From VXOZ01 sp965220045 (GTDB taxonomy: Bacteria > Chloroflexota > UBA11872 > VXOZ01), in NCBI GenBank assembly GCA_965220045.1, contig OZ244803.1, forward strand, positions 2,294,001-2,358,000: 64,000 bases of DNA, read 5' to 3'. A model generated the notes under the pieces. That model was not told the origin of the DNA, ran no database searches, and saw nothing but the letters and a program-made list of their open reading frames with translations. The position numbers and the translations under genes are program-made. Below are positions 17,317 through 25,081 of the stretch, piece by piece. Positions within the stretch are counted from its first letter, which is position 1. Every line of letters begins with the position of its first letter.

Positions 17317-17493
17317 GCACACCGGATGCGGCAGATTCCCAACCGGAGTTCTCTCGCCATCCCCTCGCCGCCGCAATGCTACAATGTGCAGGCAGGCGTA
17401 CCACAATACTGTTGTAGTGTGCAGAGCGCCGCGTGCCGGCATTGAGACCTCGACTTCACAATCACCAGAAAAAGCTGTAGGGAGCGAGAAGGC

Positions 17494-18903
17494 ATGGACC
17501 GTCCGAACATCATCCTCATTACGACCGACGAACAGCGTTGGGACACGCTTGGCTGCTACGGCAACCAGAAGGTCAAGACACCGACCCTCGATGCTTTGGC
17601 GGAGAAAGGGACGCTCTTTGCAAAGGCGTACAACCAGAACCCCGTCTGCATTCCGGCCCGCGCCTGCCTGCAGACCGGCCGCTATACCCGCCAGCACGGC
17701 GTTTCCTACATGGAGGCAGCCGTGGACAGCACGCCGGGCCTCCCGCCGTGGGAAAAGACCTTCATGGAGCACCTGCAGGACGCGGGCTACGTCACCGCCG
17801 CGTTCGGCAAAATTCACATGATGCCGCCGAAAGGCTACCACGAGACCCAACTCACCGGCGGCAAGGGCGCGCGCTGGACGCAGTCGTACGGCTCGCCGCT
17901 GGGGCCCGGTCCGTTAGGCCCGGTCTACGCCCGCTGGCTGGACTCTGTGCATCCCGGCGGCTACGAACTCATCTATGAGCAACGCCGCGAGCCCGAATAC
18001 CGCAAGTACATGACCGCGATTTCCAACGTGTTGCCGATTGAGGAATATATTGACACCTGGATCACGGAGAACACCCGTGAGTTCGTCTCCCGCGATCACG
18101 ACCGGCCGATTTTTGCCTGGTGCGGCATCTGCGGGCCCCACGGCCCGTTCGATCCGCCCAAGCCCTACGACACCATGTACCCGTATGACTACGTGGACGT
18201 TTCACCAACGTATCTCGCTGACGACAGCGACAAGCCCAAGCACCTGCAAAACGGCGGCGGCCGCTTTGCCAAAGAACCGGACGACAGCCTGATCCGGCGC
18301 GTAACGGCGTATTACTGGGGCCTCTGCACCTACATCGACGACATGATGGAGCGCCTCTTCAAGACGCTGGAAGAGTGCGGCAAGGCGGACAACACCCTCA
18401 TCATCTTCACCAGCGACCACGGCGACCACATGGGTGACTGGTCGCGGGGCGGCAAAGGCACGTTCTGGGAAGGCTCCGCGCGGGTGCCGTTCATCGTCGC
18501 GCCGCCGGCCGACATGCCCCGCGTGCCCAACGTGGACGGCGTCATCGGCACCTTTCAGGTCGCGCCGACCATTCTCGAATACGCCGGCGTTGAGATTCCC
18601 AAAGAGATGCAGGCCACCAGCTTGAAGCCAGTGGTGGAAGGGGCGGAAGACGCGCCCGGGTTCGCGCTCTGCGAGTTCGAGGACAATAACCAGGTGCGGC
18701 GCGGCAAGTCCATTACCACGAACCGCTATAAATACGCCTTCTGGAATACCGAGGACGGCCAGGAGCTCTACGATATGGAGGAGGACCCGCTGGAGAAGCG
18801 CAACCTCGCCCGTGACCCAGGGTCGCAAGACCTCGTGCGCCAGCACAAGGAAATGCTGCTCCACCACCTGCTCGATAGCGAGAAGCCGGTTCGCCGCTGG
18901 TAA
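17494..18903 (+). CDS. Sulfatase (alkaline phosphatase superfamily)
   Basis: Hydrolyses sulfate esters; the active-site cysteine must be converted to formylglycine. Seen: the N-terminal metal motif ITTDEQRWD (Asp 11-12 region), the C-x-P-x-R signature CIPAR at residues 52-56 (Cys type, needing a formylglycine-generating or AtsB-like enzyme not found in this window), FGKIHM, and a second metal motif TSDHGDHMGDW. C-terminal YKYAFWNTEDGQELYDMEEDP is typical of the arylsulfatase A/choline-sulfatase branch. No signal peptide, so it is predicted cytosolic and would need imported sulfated substrates. GGGAG is 9 bp before the ATG. 469 residues. Confidence 0.93.
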   Translation: MDRPNIILITTDEQRWDTLGCYGNQKVKTPTLDALAEKGTLFAKAYNQNPVCIPARACLQTGRYTRQHGVSYMEAAVDSTPGLPPWEKTFMEHLQDAGYVTAAFGKIHMMPPKGYHETQLTGGKGARWTQSYGSPLGPGPLGPVYARWLDSVHPGGYELIYEQRREPEYRKYMTAISNVLPIEEYIDTWITENTREFVSRDHDRPIFAWCGICGPHGPFDPPKPYDTMYPYDYVDVSPTYLADDSDKPKHLQNGGGRFAKEPDDSLIRRVTAYYWGLCTYIDDMMERLFKTLEECGKADNTLIIFTSDHGDHMGDWSRGGKGTFWEGSARVPFIVAPPADMPRVPNVDGVIGTFQVAPTILEYAGVEIPKEMQATSLKPVVEGAEDAPGFALCEFEDNNQVRRGKSITTNRYKYAFWNTEDGQELYDMEEDPLEKRNLARDPGSQDLVRQHKEMLLHHLLDSEKPVRRW

Positions 18904-19100
18904 GGCACCAGTACTTCAAGACTAGGCAGTGTTGACATTTCAAGTCGTTCCGAGCGCAGCGCCGCACTGGGTTCGCTGACTACGTCGCAGACGCGGAATC
19001 TAACGTGTAGCGCGGAGGCTTGTCCCGTGCACCGTCAAATAGAGAGTGTGCAGCCGAAGACTCGTCTCCCTTCTAAAATGCAAACTCGCTGCGCGGAAAA

Positions 19101-19500
19101 GATGGATTCCCGCTTTCGCGGGAATGACGAATCGGTGTGTTCCTCTCGCCAGATTGAAGTGTCCTTCTCTTTGTAGCGCGGGGCTTGTCCCCCGCTTGAG
19201 ACAGCGTGCGTTAGGGTATTGGGGATGGATTCCCGCTTTCGCGGGAATGACGAATCGGTGTGTTCCTCTCGCCAGATTGAAGTGTCCTTCTCTTTGTAGC
19301 GCGGGGGCTTGTCCCCCGCTTGAGACAATGTGCGTTAGGGCACTGGGGATGGATTCCCGCTTGCGCGGGATTGACGAATCGGTGTGTTCCTCTCGCCAGA
19401 TTGAAGTGTCCTTCTCTTTGTAGCACGGGGGCTTGTCCCCCGCTTGAGACAGCGTGCGTTAGGGCACTGGGGATGGATTGCCGCTTTCGCGGGAATGACG
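19101..19500. repeat. Tandem array, three full units of about 124 bp
   Basis: Units start at 19101, 19224 and 19348, with a fourth start at 19472 that diverges after the palindrome. Each unit holds a type A palindrome (core ATTCCCGC/GCGGGAAT), a spacer with GTGTGTTCCTCTCGCCAG, a type B hairpin (near 19174, 19297 and 19421) and a GAGACA(G/A)(C/T)GTGCGTTAGGG tail. Near identity between units suggests recent amplification. Confidence 0.92.
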
Positions 19501-19600
19501 GGCCTGGTAGCTCCCGCTTGCGCGGGAATGGCGGGCTTGGTAGCTCTCGTTTTCACGGGAATGACGGGCCTGGTTGCATTCTATTGCAAGGCAATGACGA
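19491..19600. repeat. 33-bp tandem repeat grown from half of a type A palindrome
   Basis: GGGAATG-like anchors recur at exactly 19491, 19524, 19557 and 19590. Units carry GACGGGCCTGGTAGCTC-type spacers; the last unit is degenerate. The period is a multiple of three, so a frame through it shows an 11-residue repeat, but no gene start or coding bias supports translation. Confidence 0.85.
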
Positions 19601-19710
19601 GTTGGTTCTTGAAGAGTCAACACAACTTTGATAGCAAGTTTCTCCGCCTCTCCGGTACGCCATCGAATTCACGCGTATGCGCGGCTCTTGCCAAATGAGG
19701 TGAAGAATCA

Positions 19711-19740
19711 AAGAGGGACGCACGGTCGTGCGTCCCTCTT
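19711..19740 (-). terminator. Strong hairpin terminator of the ABC importer operon
   Basis: 13-bp perfect stem (19711-19723 with 19728-19740), loop GGTC, ends AAGAGGGACGCAC / GTGCGTCCCTCTT. It lies 86 bp beyond the stop of the substrate-binding protein on the minus strand and is followed there by a T-rich stretch. Confidence 0.75.
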
Positions 19741-19825
19741 CACATTCAGCGTTGCCAACACTCCTATTCCGCTCAGTGGGAGTTCACTCCCTCCGAGCCT
19801 GGGAATGCTGCCGCCTAAGAATCAC

Positions 19826-20890
19826 TTATTCTGCTGCGAGGGCAGCGTCGATCTTCTCCGCGGCATCGGCGGTTACCCACTCGCGCCAGGCGTCGCTATT
19901 CTGCAGCCACCAGGTGGCGACTTCAGCGTACTCGGCGCCGGTCTCCGAAAAGTAGGTCTCGGCCTCGCGCTGGTTGCCAAAGCTCCAGTCCCACTTGCCG
20001 AGCAGCTCGATCACGTCCGGAGCAGACTCATGGAGTTCAGTGTTGACGGCGATGACTACTTCCGCCACAGGATAGGCGCAAGCATTGCCGTTCTCCCAGC
20101 ACTCTTCATTGAACTCAGGCTCTTCGAGGAAATAGTAGCCGCCGAGTTCGGTCTCCATTTCAAAGGAAAACGTCGTCGGACCCCAGTAGTAGAAGAGCAC
20201 CGGCTCTTCCTTCAGGAATGCCGCACGAATCTCGCTCTGCAGAGCCGCATCCGAGCCAGGATTGACCAGTTCAACCACGTCGCTCAAACCATAGGCTACG
20301 ACCTGGTTGGCATTCACTTGCTCGCATGCCCAGCCGGGAATGCATGACAAGAGACGGGCCTTGCCATTCGAGTCCGGCGTCACGAAGAGTTCCATGTGGT
20401 CCTTGAGGTCTTCCACGGTCCGCAGGTTGGGATTTGCATCCGCAACGTACTGCGGAATGATGAAGGCAGACTGCCAGTTATCTTCCAGGCTCTTGCCCAC
20501 GACCTCAACGGAGCCTTCTTCCAGTGCCTGCAAGAAGGGCTCTTCTTGGTTCGGTAACCAGATCTCCATGGTGACATTTACATCACCGGCGCGCAGGGCA
20601 ACCAACATCGGCAACGTATCGCCGAAGACCGCGTCGGTCTCGTAGCCGTAGCCGTTCTCCAGGATGTAGCGTGCTACCGCGTTCTGGATCTGCGCGCTAT
20701 CCCAACTGAGGTCGGAGAATACGATGGTCGGCTTTTCCATCATCTCCGCGTCTTCAGCTTTTTCTTCCATCTGCTCCGCTTCGCCGTCTGCCGGCGCCAC
20801 TTCGGCAGTGCCGCACGCAGCCAGCGTGAACATGAGGGCAGCGACGAGCGCCATCATGCCAATTAGTAATTTCCACGAACGATTTCGCAT
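19826..20890 (-). CDS. Glycine betaine/proline-type ABC transporter substrate-binding lipoprotein
   Basis: Extracytoplasmic receptor of the OpuAC/ProX family, which binds quaternary amines such as glycine betaine, choline or related osmolytes. Lipoprotein signal: a hydrophobic stretch then FTLAAC, with the lipidated Cys at residue 26, followed by an acidic linker. Mature domain begins near TIVFSDLSWDSAQIQN, a typical OpuAC opening with a ligand-cage tryptophan; further aromatic patches at YYWGPTTF and KWDWSF. 354 residues. Last gene of a three-gene minus-strand operon (ATPase, permease, receptor), 98 bp after the permease, and followed by a strong hairpin. Ligand identity is inferred from the family. 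Confidence 0.9.
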   Translation of the reverse strand: MRNRSWKLLIGMMALVAALMFTLAACGTAEVAPADGEAEQMEEKAEDAEMMEKPTIVFSDLSWDSAQIQNAVARYILENGYGYETDAVFGDTLPMLVALRAGDVNVTMEIWLPNQEEPFLQALEEGSVEVVGKSLEDNWQSAFIIPQYVADANPNLRTVEDLKDHMELFVTPDSNGKARLLSCIPGWACEQVNANQVVAYGLSDVVELVNPGSDAALQSEIRAAFLKEEPVLFYYWGPTTFSFEMETELGGYYFLEEPEFNEECWENGNACAYPVAEVVIAVNTELHESAPDVIELLGKWDWSFGNQREAETYFSETGAEYAEVATWWLQNSDAWREWVTADAAEKIDAALAAE

Positions 20891-20988
20891 TGCGTTGGGA
20901 ACCTCCCACTAACGCTTTATCAAAACTCCGACATTTTTTTCTTCACGTCCTGTACGACGCGGTGACCCATGCCGGTCTAGGCCACGAA

Positions 20989-21990
20989 TTACGTGCGCAA
21001 CGACTCCTGCCTGGTCTTCGCCCAGGCTTGCGTAACGCGGTCGATGATGATGGCCAGGAATACAATGCCCAAGCCGCCCAACAGGGCTTCGCCCGGCCGC
21101 GCCCGCGAGAGCGCCCGCTGCACATCTTCACCCAGGCCGCCGGCGCCGACAAGCGACGCGATAACCATCATTGCCAAGGCCATCATGGTGGTCTGGTTGA
21201 TGCCGGCCATGATCGTGGGCAGCGCCATCGGCAACTGTACTTTGAAGAGCAGTTGCCGGGGAGTCGTGCCAAACGACCGGGTGGCCTCCACTACTTGCGG
21301 GCTGACCTCCCGGATACCGAGACTGGTGAAGCGGATTGTCGGCGGCGCCGCGTAGATGATAGTGGCAAAGACAGCGGGAACGTTGCCGATCCCAAAGAAC
21401 ATCACCACCGGCACCAAGTAAACGAACGACGGCATGGTCTGCATGCCGTCGAGCAGCGGCTTCAGCACCGCGTCGAACGCGTTGCTGCGCGCCGCCAGCA
21501 CACCGATTGGCACGCCGATCAAGATGGAGAGCATCACCGCGACCACAATGAGCGCCATGGTTTCCATTGCGCTCTGCCAGAGGCCGAAAAGGCCGGTGAG
21601 CACCAACGAAGTCACGGTGAAGGCGGCAAATTTCCAGCCCACCGTAATCCATCCAACAATGGCGGAGCCCGCGATGATGACCGGCCATGGCGTCCAGAGG
21701 AAGACCACTTCAATCCACAGGAGAATCCGCAGCACCGCGTCGGAAACCAAGTCGAACGCCGGCCCCCACATCACCGTGATCGTGTCCACACCCTCATTGA
21801 TTTCGTTGCTGATACCACGGCTCCAATCGATAGGGAACGCGGTGCGCGGTCCCAAAACCACGACCATGGCAACGAAGAATACGAGGAATCCGGCTAAGAC
21901 AAGAACGGCTTTGGAGGGCCCTGACCCGCCATTGCGGGTTGCCTCCCGAATGCCGACGGTTGTCTCTTTCAAACGACCAATTACAGCCAT
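20989..21990 (-). CDS. Glycine betaine/proline-type ABC transporter permease
   Basis: ProW/OpuAB-like inner-membrane permease. An N-terminal segment and a membrane helix near residue 30 precede a BPD_transp_1 core with about six helices. The EAA loop that docks on the ATPase reads EVSPQVVEATRSFGTTPRQ followed by LPMALPTIMAGI, a canonical choline/betaine permease pattern; MQTMPSFVYLVPVV is also characteristic. 333 residues. Starts 11 bp after the ATPase stop, so co-transcribed and perhaps coupled. Confidence 0.93.
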   Translation of the reverse strand: MAVIGRLKETTVGIREATRNGGSGPSKAVLVLAGFLVFFVAMVVVLGPRTAFPIDWSRGISNEINEGVDTITVMWGPAFDLVSDAVLRILLWIEVVFLWTPWPVIIAGSAIVGWITVGWKFAAFTVTSLVLTGLFGLWQSAMETMALIVVAVMLSILIGVPIGVLAARSNAFDAVLKPLLDGMQTMPSFVYLVPVVMFFGIGNVPAVFATIIYAAPPTIRFTSLGIREVSPQVVEATRSFGTTPRQLLFKVQLPMALPTIMAGINQTTMMALAMMVIASLVGAGGLGEDVQRALSRARPGEALLGGLGIVFLAIIIDRVTQAWAKTRQESLRT

Positions 21991-22001
21991 AGTTTACCCG
22001 G

Positions 22002-23252
22002 CTAGACGCCGACCTCCGCGTGTTCTTCAGCAAAGACATTCTCAGCCAGGACATCGCGGTCGATCTCGCCGACCAGGCGCTCCTCATCATCCACTACCGG
22101 TACGAACCCGGCAGTGGCCCACGCTGTGGCCAGGGCGTCCTCCAGACACTGGCTGGCCGCTACGGGTGCGCGCCGGCGCTGGGCGGCCCTCTCGATGGTG
22201 GCGTCGCCGCGCTCGCAGGCCGCTTGGGCCTCCGCGCGGCTGACTTCCCCTCGATAGGCGCCGTCTTCGCCGACGACGAACGCTGCGCCGTTGCCGCCGG
22301 CATCCACTGCGTGCAGTGCTGCCTGCGGCGACGAAGAAACGTCCACCGGCGCGGCACAGGGCTGCATCATGTAGCCCACGGTGATAATGGAACAGCGACG
22401 CACGTCGCGGGTAAAATCCGCCACATAGTCATCGGCCGGTTCCGCTATGATTTGCTCCGGCGTGCCAATCTGGACAATCGCGCCGTCGCGCATAATGGCG
22501 ATGCGGCTGCCCAGCTTGGTAGCCTCGGCGAGATCGTGGGTAATGAAGACGATGGTCTTGCGCATCTGCCGTTGGAGGCGGATGAGCTCGTTCTGCATGT
22601 CCCGCCGTATAAGCGGGTCAAGTGCGCTGAAAGGCTCATCCATCAGCAGGATCTCAGGGTCACTCGCCAAGGCGCGGGCCAACCCCACGCGCTGCTGCAT
22701 GCCGCCGCTCAGGGCCGCCGGGCGGTATTCCTCCCAGCCTCCCAGACCGACGGTTTCCAAAATCTGCGCAGCGCGCGCGTTGCGCTCGTCCCGCGGCACT
22801 CCTTGCACTTCCAAGCCCCACGCCACGTTATCGATCACCGTGCGGTGGGGCAGCAAGCCGAAGTATTGGAAGACCATGCCGGTCTTCTGCCGGCGGGCCT
22901 GGGTGAGTTCTTCCTCCGAATAGCGAAGGACATCCTCGCCGTCGATGACGACCTCACCGACCGTGGGCTCGATGAGACGAATGAGGCACCGTACCAGCGT
23001 GGACTTGCCACTGCCGGATAGCCCCATGACGACGAAGGTTTCACCTTCGTGAACGTCGAAGCTGACGTCATGCAACGCCAGCACCGAGTCGAGCTCGTCC
23101 TGGACTTCGTCCTTGGACTTACCCTCCAGCGTCTCCCGCACGTCGGTATCGCCGGCGGGACCGAACACCTTCCAAAGGCCGCGTACGCTCACGCGCACCT
23201 CGCCGTTGGAAGACCCCCTGTCATCTGGCTGCGATTCCTGTTCTTGACCCAT
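22002..23252 (-). CDS. Glycine betaine/proline-type ABC transporter ATPase with CBS domains
   Basis: ProV/OpuAA-like ATPase. Seen: Walker A GLSGSGKST (about 77-85), Q-loop VFQYFGLLPHRTV, signature LSGGMQQRVGLARAL, Walker B ILLMDEPFSALDP and switch ITHDL. The C-terminal 130 residues form a CBS-domain pair (including VVDDEERLVGEIDRD), the module that in OpuA senses ionic strength or c-di-AMP, so osmotic gating is likely (family knowledge). An insert, DVRETLEGKSKDEVQDELDS, lies between the first strand and Walker A, as in other ProV proteins with a split N-terminus. Start: ATG at 23252, with GGAGG 13 bp upstream; a longer frame to 23333 seems artefactual. First gene of the operon. Confidence 0.93.
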   Translation of the reverse strand: MGQEQESQPDDRGSSNGEVRVSVRGLWKVFGPAGDTDVRETLEGKSKDEVQDELDSVLALHDVSFDVHEGETFVVMGLSGSGKSTLVRCLIRLIEPTVGEVVIDGEDVLRYSEEELTQARRQKTGMVFQYFGLLPHRTVIDNVAWGLEVQGVPRDERNARAAQILETVGLGGWEEYRPAALSGGMQQRVGLARALASDPEILLMDEPFSALDPLIRRDMQNELIRLQRQMRKTIVFITHDLAEATKLGSRIAIMRDGAIVQIGTPEQIIAEPADDYVADFTRDVRRCSIITVGYMMQPCAAPVDVSSSPQAALHAVDAGGNGAAFVVGEDGAYRGEVSRAEAQAACERGDATIERAAQRRRAPVAASQCLEDALATAWATAGFVPVVDDEERLVGEIDRDVLAENVFAEEHAEVGV

Positions 23253-23448
23253 GACTACTTTACTTCCTCCCTGCTCGTACCGGCAGCTTTCTGCCGCATC
23301 ACGAAGCAACAGCGCTACAGGATTGCAGCGCATCTACCCCGCAGTAGTCATGCACAGCATACCAAGCCGGTAGGCCTCTTGCAAGCCTTTTGCGTTATTT
23401 CTAATCAACCAACCCGTCCAGTCAATGTCACAGGAATTGCCACTCCCA

Positions 23449-23478
23449 TTGACCCCCGCGCACCCGCAGAGTCATACT
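23449..23478 (+). promoter_or_regulatory. Possible promoter upstream of the selenoprotein gene
   Basis: TTGACC (23449-23454), 18-bp spacer, CATACT (23473-23478). If used, transcription would begin near 23485, inside the ribosome-binding site of the small upstream frame, which would then be poorly translated. Confidence 0.35.
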
Positions 23479-23490
23479 GAGGAGGACGAA

Positions 23491-23526
23491 ATGACACGCT
23501 CGAAACCACGCAAAGGAGCGCACTAA
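23491..23526 (+). CDS. Possible 11-residue upstream peptide MTRSKPRKGAH
   Basis: ATG at 23491 with a strong GAGGAGGA about 5 bp upstream; the frame ends at a TAA (23524-23526) whose last base is the first base of the selenoprotein ATG (TAATG). The arrangement would allow translational coupling. The peptide is strongly basic. It may be a chance frame, because the putative promoter at 23449-23478 would leave little leader for it. Confidence 0.35.
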   Translation: MTRSKPRKGAH

Positions 23527-23762
23527 TGGCCGAGAAACAGCGGCTCAGCATCGAATACTGCACCTCGTGAGGCTACCTCCCGAAAGCCGTCAGTTTGACG
23601 GAACAAGTGCTGGATAAACACGAATCAAACATCGCAAGCCTGGAGCTCATCCCCTCCGGCGGCGGCGCCTTCGAAGTGACCCTGGACGATAAGGTCATCT
23701 TCTCCAAACACCAGGAAGGCCGCTTCCCGGAACACACCGAGGTGCTGAAACATCTCGGTTAG
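23526..23762 (+). CDS. SelW/Rdx-family selenoprotein with in-frame UGA (Sec)
   Basis: 78-residue thioredoxin-fold redox protein of the SelT/SelW/SelH (Rdx) family. Reading the TGA at 23568-23570 as selenocysteine gives IEYCTSUGYLPKAVSLTEQ, with the family's CxxU redox motif at residues 12-15 on the first strand/helix, then SLELIPSGGGAFEVTLDDK and FPEHTEVLKHLG, the standard Rdx ending. Ribosome-binding site AAAGGAG 7 bp before the ATG. A 6-bp stem CCGTCA/TGACGG with loop GTT lies at 23587-23601, 16 nt past the TGA: distance and G-U loop fit a bacterial SECIS. TAG stop at 23760. Conventional callers treat the TGA as a stop, so the gene looks absent. The Sec machinery must be encoded elsewhere. 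Confidence 0.88.
23587..23601 (+). promoter_or_regulatory. Bacterial SECIS-like stem-loop
   Basis: CCGTCA, loop GTT, TGACGG inside the selenoprotein coding sequence. The loop begins 22 nt after the last base of the TGA codon and contains the G-U pair expected for SelB recognition. Confidence 0.7.
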
Positions 23763-23950
23763 CAATCGAAGTACTAACCCACAAGATTGCAGTTCTGTAG
23801 GAAGTGCCCGGCAACGGTGATCCGGGCTCATCCACATAATGCTGGGGCCAAGACTCAGGCCGCCAGCATTGTGCTTTTAAGTTTCCGCCAGAATGAAATT
23901 CCCGGTCTTGGCAGATTCTATCTCGTGATACACCAGACATAGAGAATACC

Positions 23951-24655
23951 TTGAGCAGATCCAACCTAGCAGCCAACCCGCGCCGACGCCGGTCGATCCG
24001 CCTGCAAAGCTATGACTACTCGCAGGCGGGTGTTTACTTTGTTACTATTGTTTCCCAAGGTCGGGCGTGCCTGTTCGGTGAGGTGGACGGCCAAGAAATG
24101 CAGTTGAATGGTGCCGGAACGATGATCCGTCAGGTCTGGCTGGAATTGCCCGAGCGCTTCCCGGGAATTGCCACAGACGAGTTTGTCGTGATGCCCAACC
24201 ACGTCCATGGCATTGTCAACATTTCCGAACCCGTAGGGGCGCCCCTTGTGGGCGCCCAGGATGCCAAAAAGGACAAGAGGCGCACTGACCATCGGGCAGC
24301 CACAAGGGCTGCACCTACGCCAAACCAGGGTTCTGCCCAGCCCGGGGAGACGACCAATAGGAATCTATCGCGGGCAGCCACAAGGGCTGCCCCTACACCG
24401 CATCGACGTTACGCGTTAGGGGAAGTCGTTGGCGCCTTCAAGTCTCTTACGACCGTGGCGTATGTGCGCGGTGTAAAGACCCAGCGGTGGACGCCGTTCT
24501 CCGGCAAGCTGTGGCAGCGGAACTACTTCGAACACGTCGTACGGCGGGACGAGTCTTTGGACAAGATTCGCCAGTACATCCGCGACAATCCGGCGCGGTG
24601 GGAGATCGATAGGGAGAACCCCATGGCGGTGCGACAAGCGCCGGAGATTCAATAG
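23951..24655 (+). CDS. REP-associated tyrosine transposase (RAYT, Y1/HUH family)
   Basis: Single-strand transposase-like protein of the TnpA_REP group, thought to mobilise REP palindromes. Seen: N-terminal YFVTIVSQGRACLFGE, the HUH metal motif MPNHVHGIV (His 84 and 86), and the catalytic Tyr in LWQRNYFEHVVRRDE (Tyr about 192) followed by IRQYIRDNPARWE. Between HUH and Tyr lies a proline/arginine-rich insert (about 95-155) with two copies of RAATRAAPTP, encoded by palindromic DNA. The TTG start at 23951 has no clear ribosome-binding site, so the start is uncertain. No terminal repeats were recognised directly around it. 234 residues, complete. Confidence 0.88.
   Translation: MSRSNLAANPRRRRSIRLQSYDYSQAGVYFVTIVSQGRACLFGEVDGQEMQLNGAGTMIRQVWLELPERFPGIATDEFVVMPNHVHGIVNISEPVGAPLVGAQDAKKDKRRTDHRAATRAAPTPNQGSAQPGETTNRNLSRAATRAAPTPHRRYALGEVVGAFKSLTTVAYVRGVKTQRWTPFSGKLWQRNYFEHVVRRDESLDKIRQYIRDNPARWEIDRENPMAVRQAPEIQ
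24232..24394. repeat. Three REP-like palindromes inside the RAYT gene
   Basis: GGGCGCCC-CTTG-TGGGCGCCC near 24236-24256, then GGGCAGCCACAAGGGCTGC at 24294-24312 and again at 24372-24390, the last followed by CCCTAC. All are GC-rich hairpins with short CTTG or ACAA loops and encode the low-complexity insert of the protein. Confidence 0.75.
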
Positions 24656-24802
24656 TCACCTTTGTGAATACCATCGCCAAATAGGGACTGCATGCATGAC
24701 CGTGTGGCGTGGTTTGGCGGGGCGCATGGTTGGCGAATGTCTTCGGTAGGTGCTTGTGGCAGTTCGTTCGATTAGTCCATATTCTCCAGAGGAGTCCTAC
24801 AC

Positions 24803-25081
24803 TTGAAAGAGCTTGCTACACACCGCATTTGGACCGTGGCCGAGGCTAAGGCGCGGCTTTCTGAAATCCTGCGGCTGGCAGAATCCGAGGGGCCGCAGCA
24901 AATCGGTATCCGCAATCCCTGTGTCGTCGTGCCCGTTGAAGCGTGGTACGCGAAATCTCGGCAGCGCAAATCCCTAGGGCAGTGGTTGGTAGAAAACACC
25001 CCCAGGGGCGTGGACCTTGAAATTCCTCGTGACCGCGATTCCCAACGGGAAATCCCGTTCGTTCATGAAGATTCTGATTGA
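24803..25081 (+). CDS. Phd/YefM-type antitoxin
   Basis: Small DNA-binding antitoxin: IWTVAEAKARLSEILRLAESEGPQQIGIRNPCVVVPVE is the classic Phd/YefM opening (dimerisation and DNA contact), followed by an acidic/basic C-terminal tail that would wrap the toxin. 92 residues. TTG start with GAGGAG 8 bp upstream. Its stop overlaps the start of a VapC-like PIN toxin (TTGA), but that toxin is broken, so the antitoxin is now an orphan that may only autoregulate or counter related toxins encoded elsewhere. Confidence 0.85.
   Translation: MKELATHRIWTVAEAKARLSEILRLAESEGPQQIGIRNPCVVVPVEAWYAKSRQRKSLGQWLVENTPRGVDLEIPRDRDSQREIPFVHEDSD

Larger units (their letters stand above)
18904..19825. repeat. Repeat island 3
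   Basis: About 0.9 kb without a gene. It begins with a degraded MITE-like stretch (about 18946-19005) and a variant type B hairpin (19008-19030), then the 124-bp tandem array, a 33-bp tandem array, about 110 bp of unremarkable DNA and a terminator hairpin at 19711-19740. Confidence 0.85.

Noticed and set aside
19101..19600. CRISPR array
   Set aside because: Repeats are contiguous with no unique spacers, contain two different hairpins, and no cas genes are present.
19046..19698. Overlapping frames with repeating peptides (WIPAFAGMTN..., GMTGLVA...)
   Set aside because: They are translations of the 124-bp and 33-bp DNA repeats; no start signals or codon bias.
22020..23021. 333-codon plus-strand frame
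   Set aside because: Antisense to the ABC transporter ATPase with its intact Walker motifs.
23526..23570. Reading the TGA at 23568 as an ordinary stop
   Set aside because: The family resemblance resumes directly after it, the codon falls on the redox position and a SECIS-like hairpin follows.
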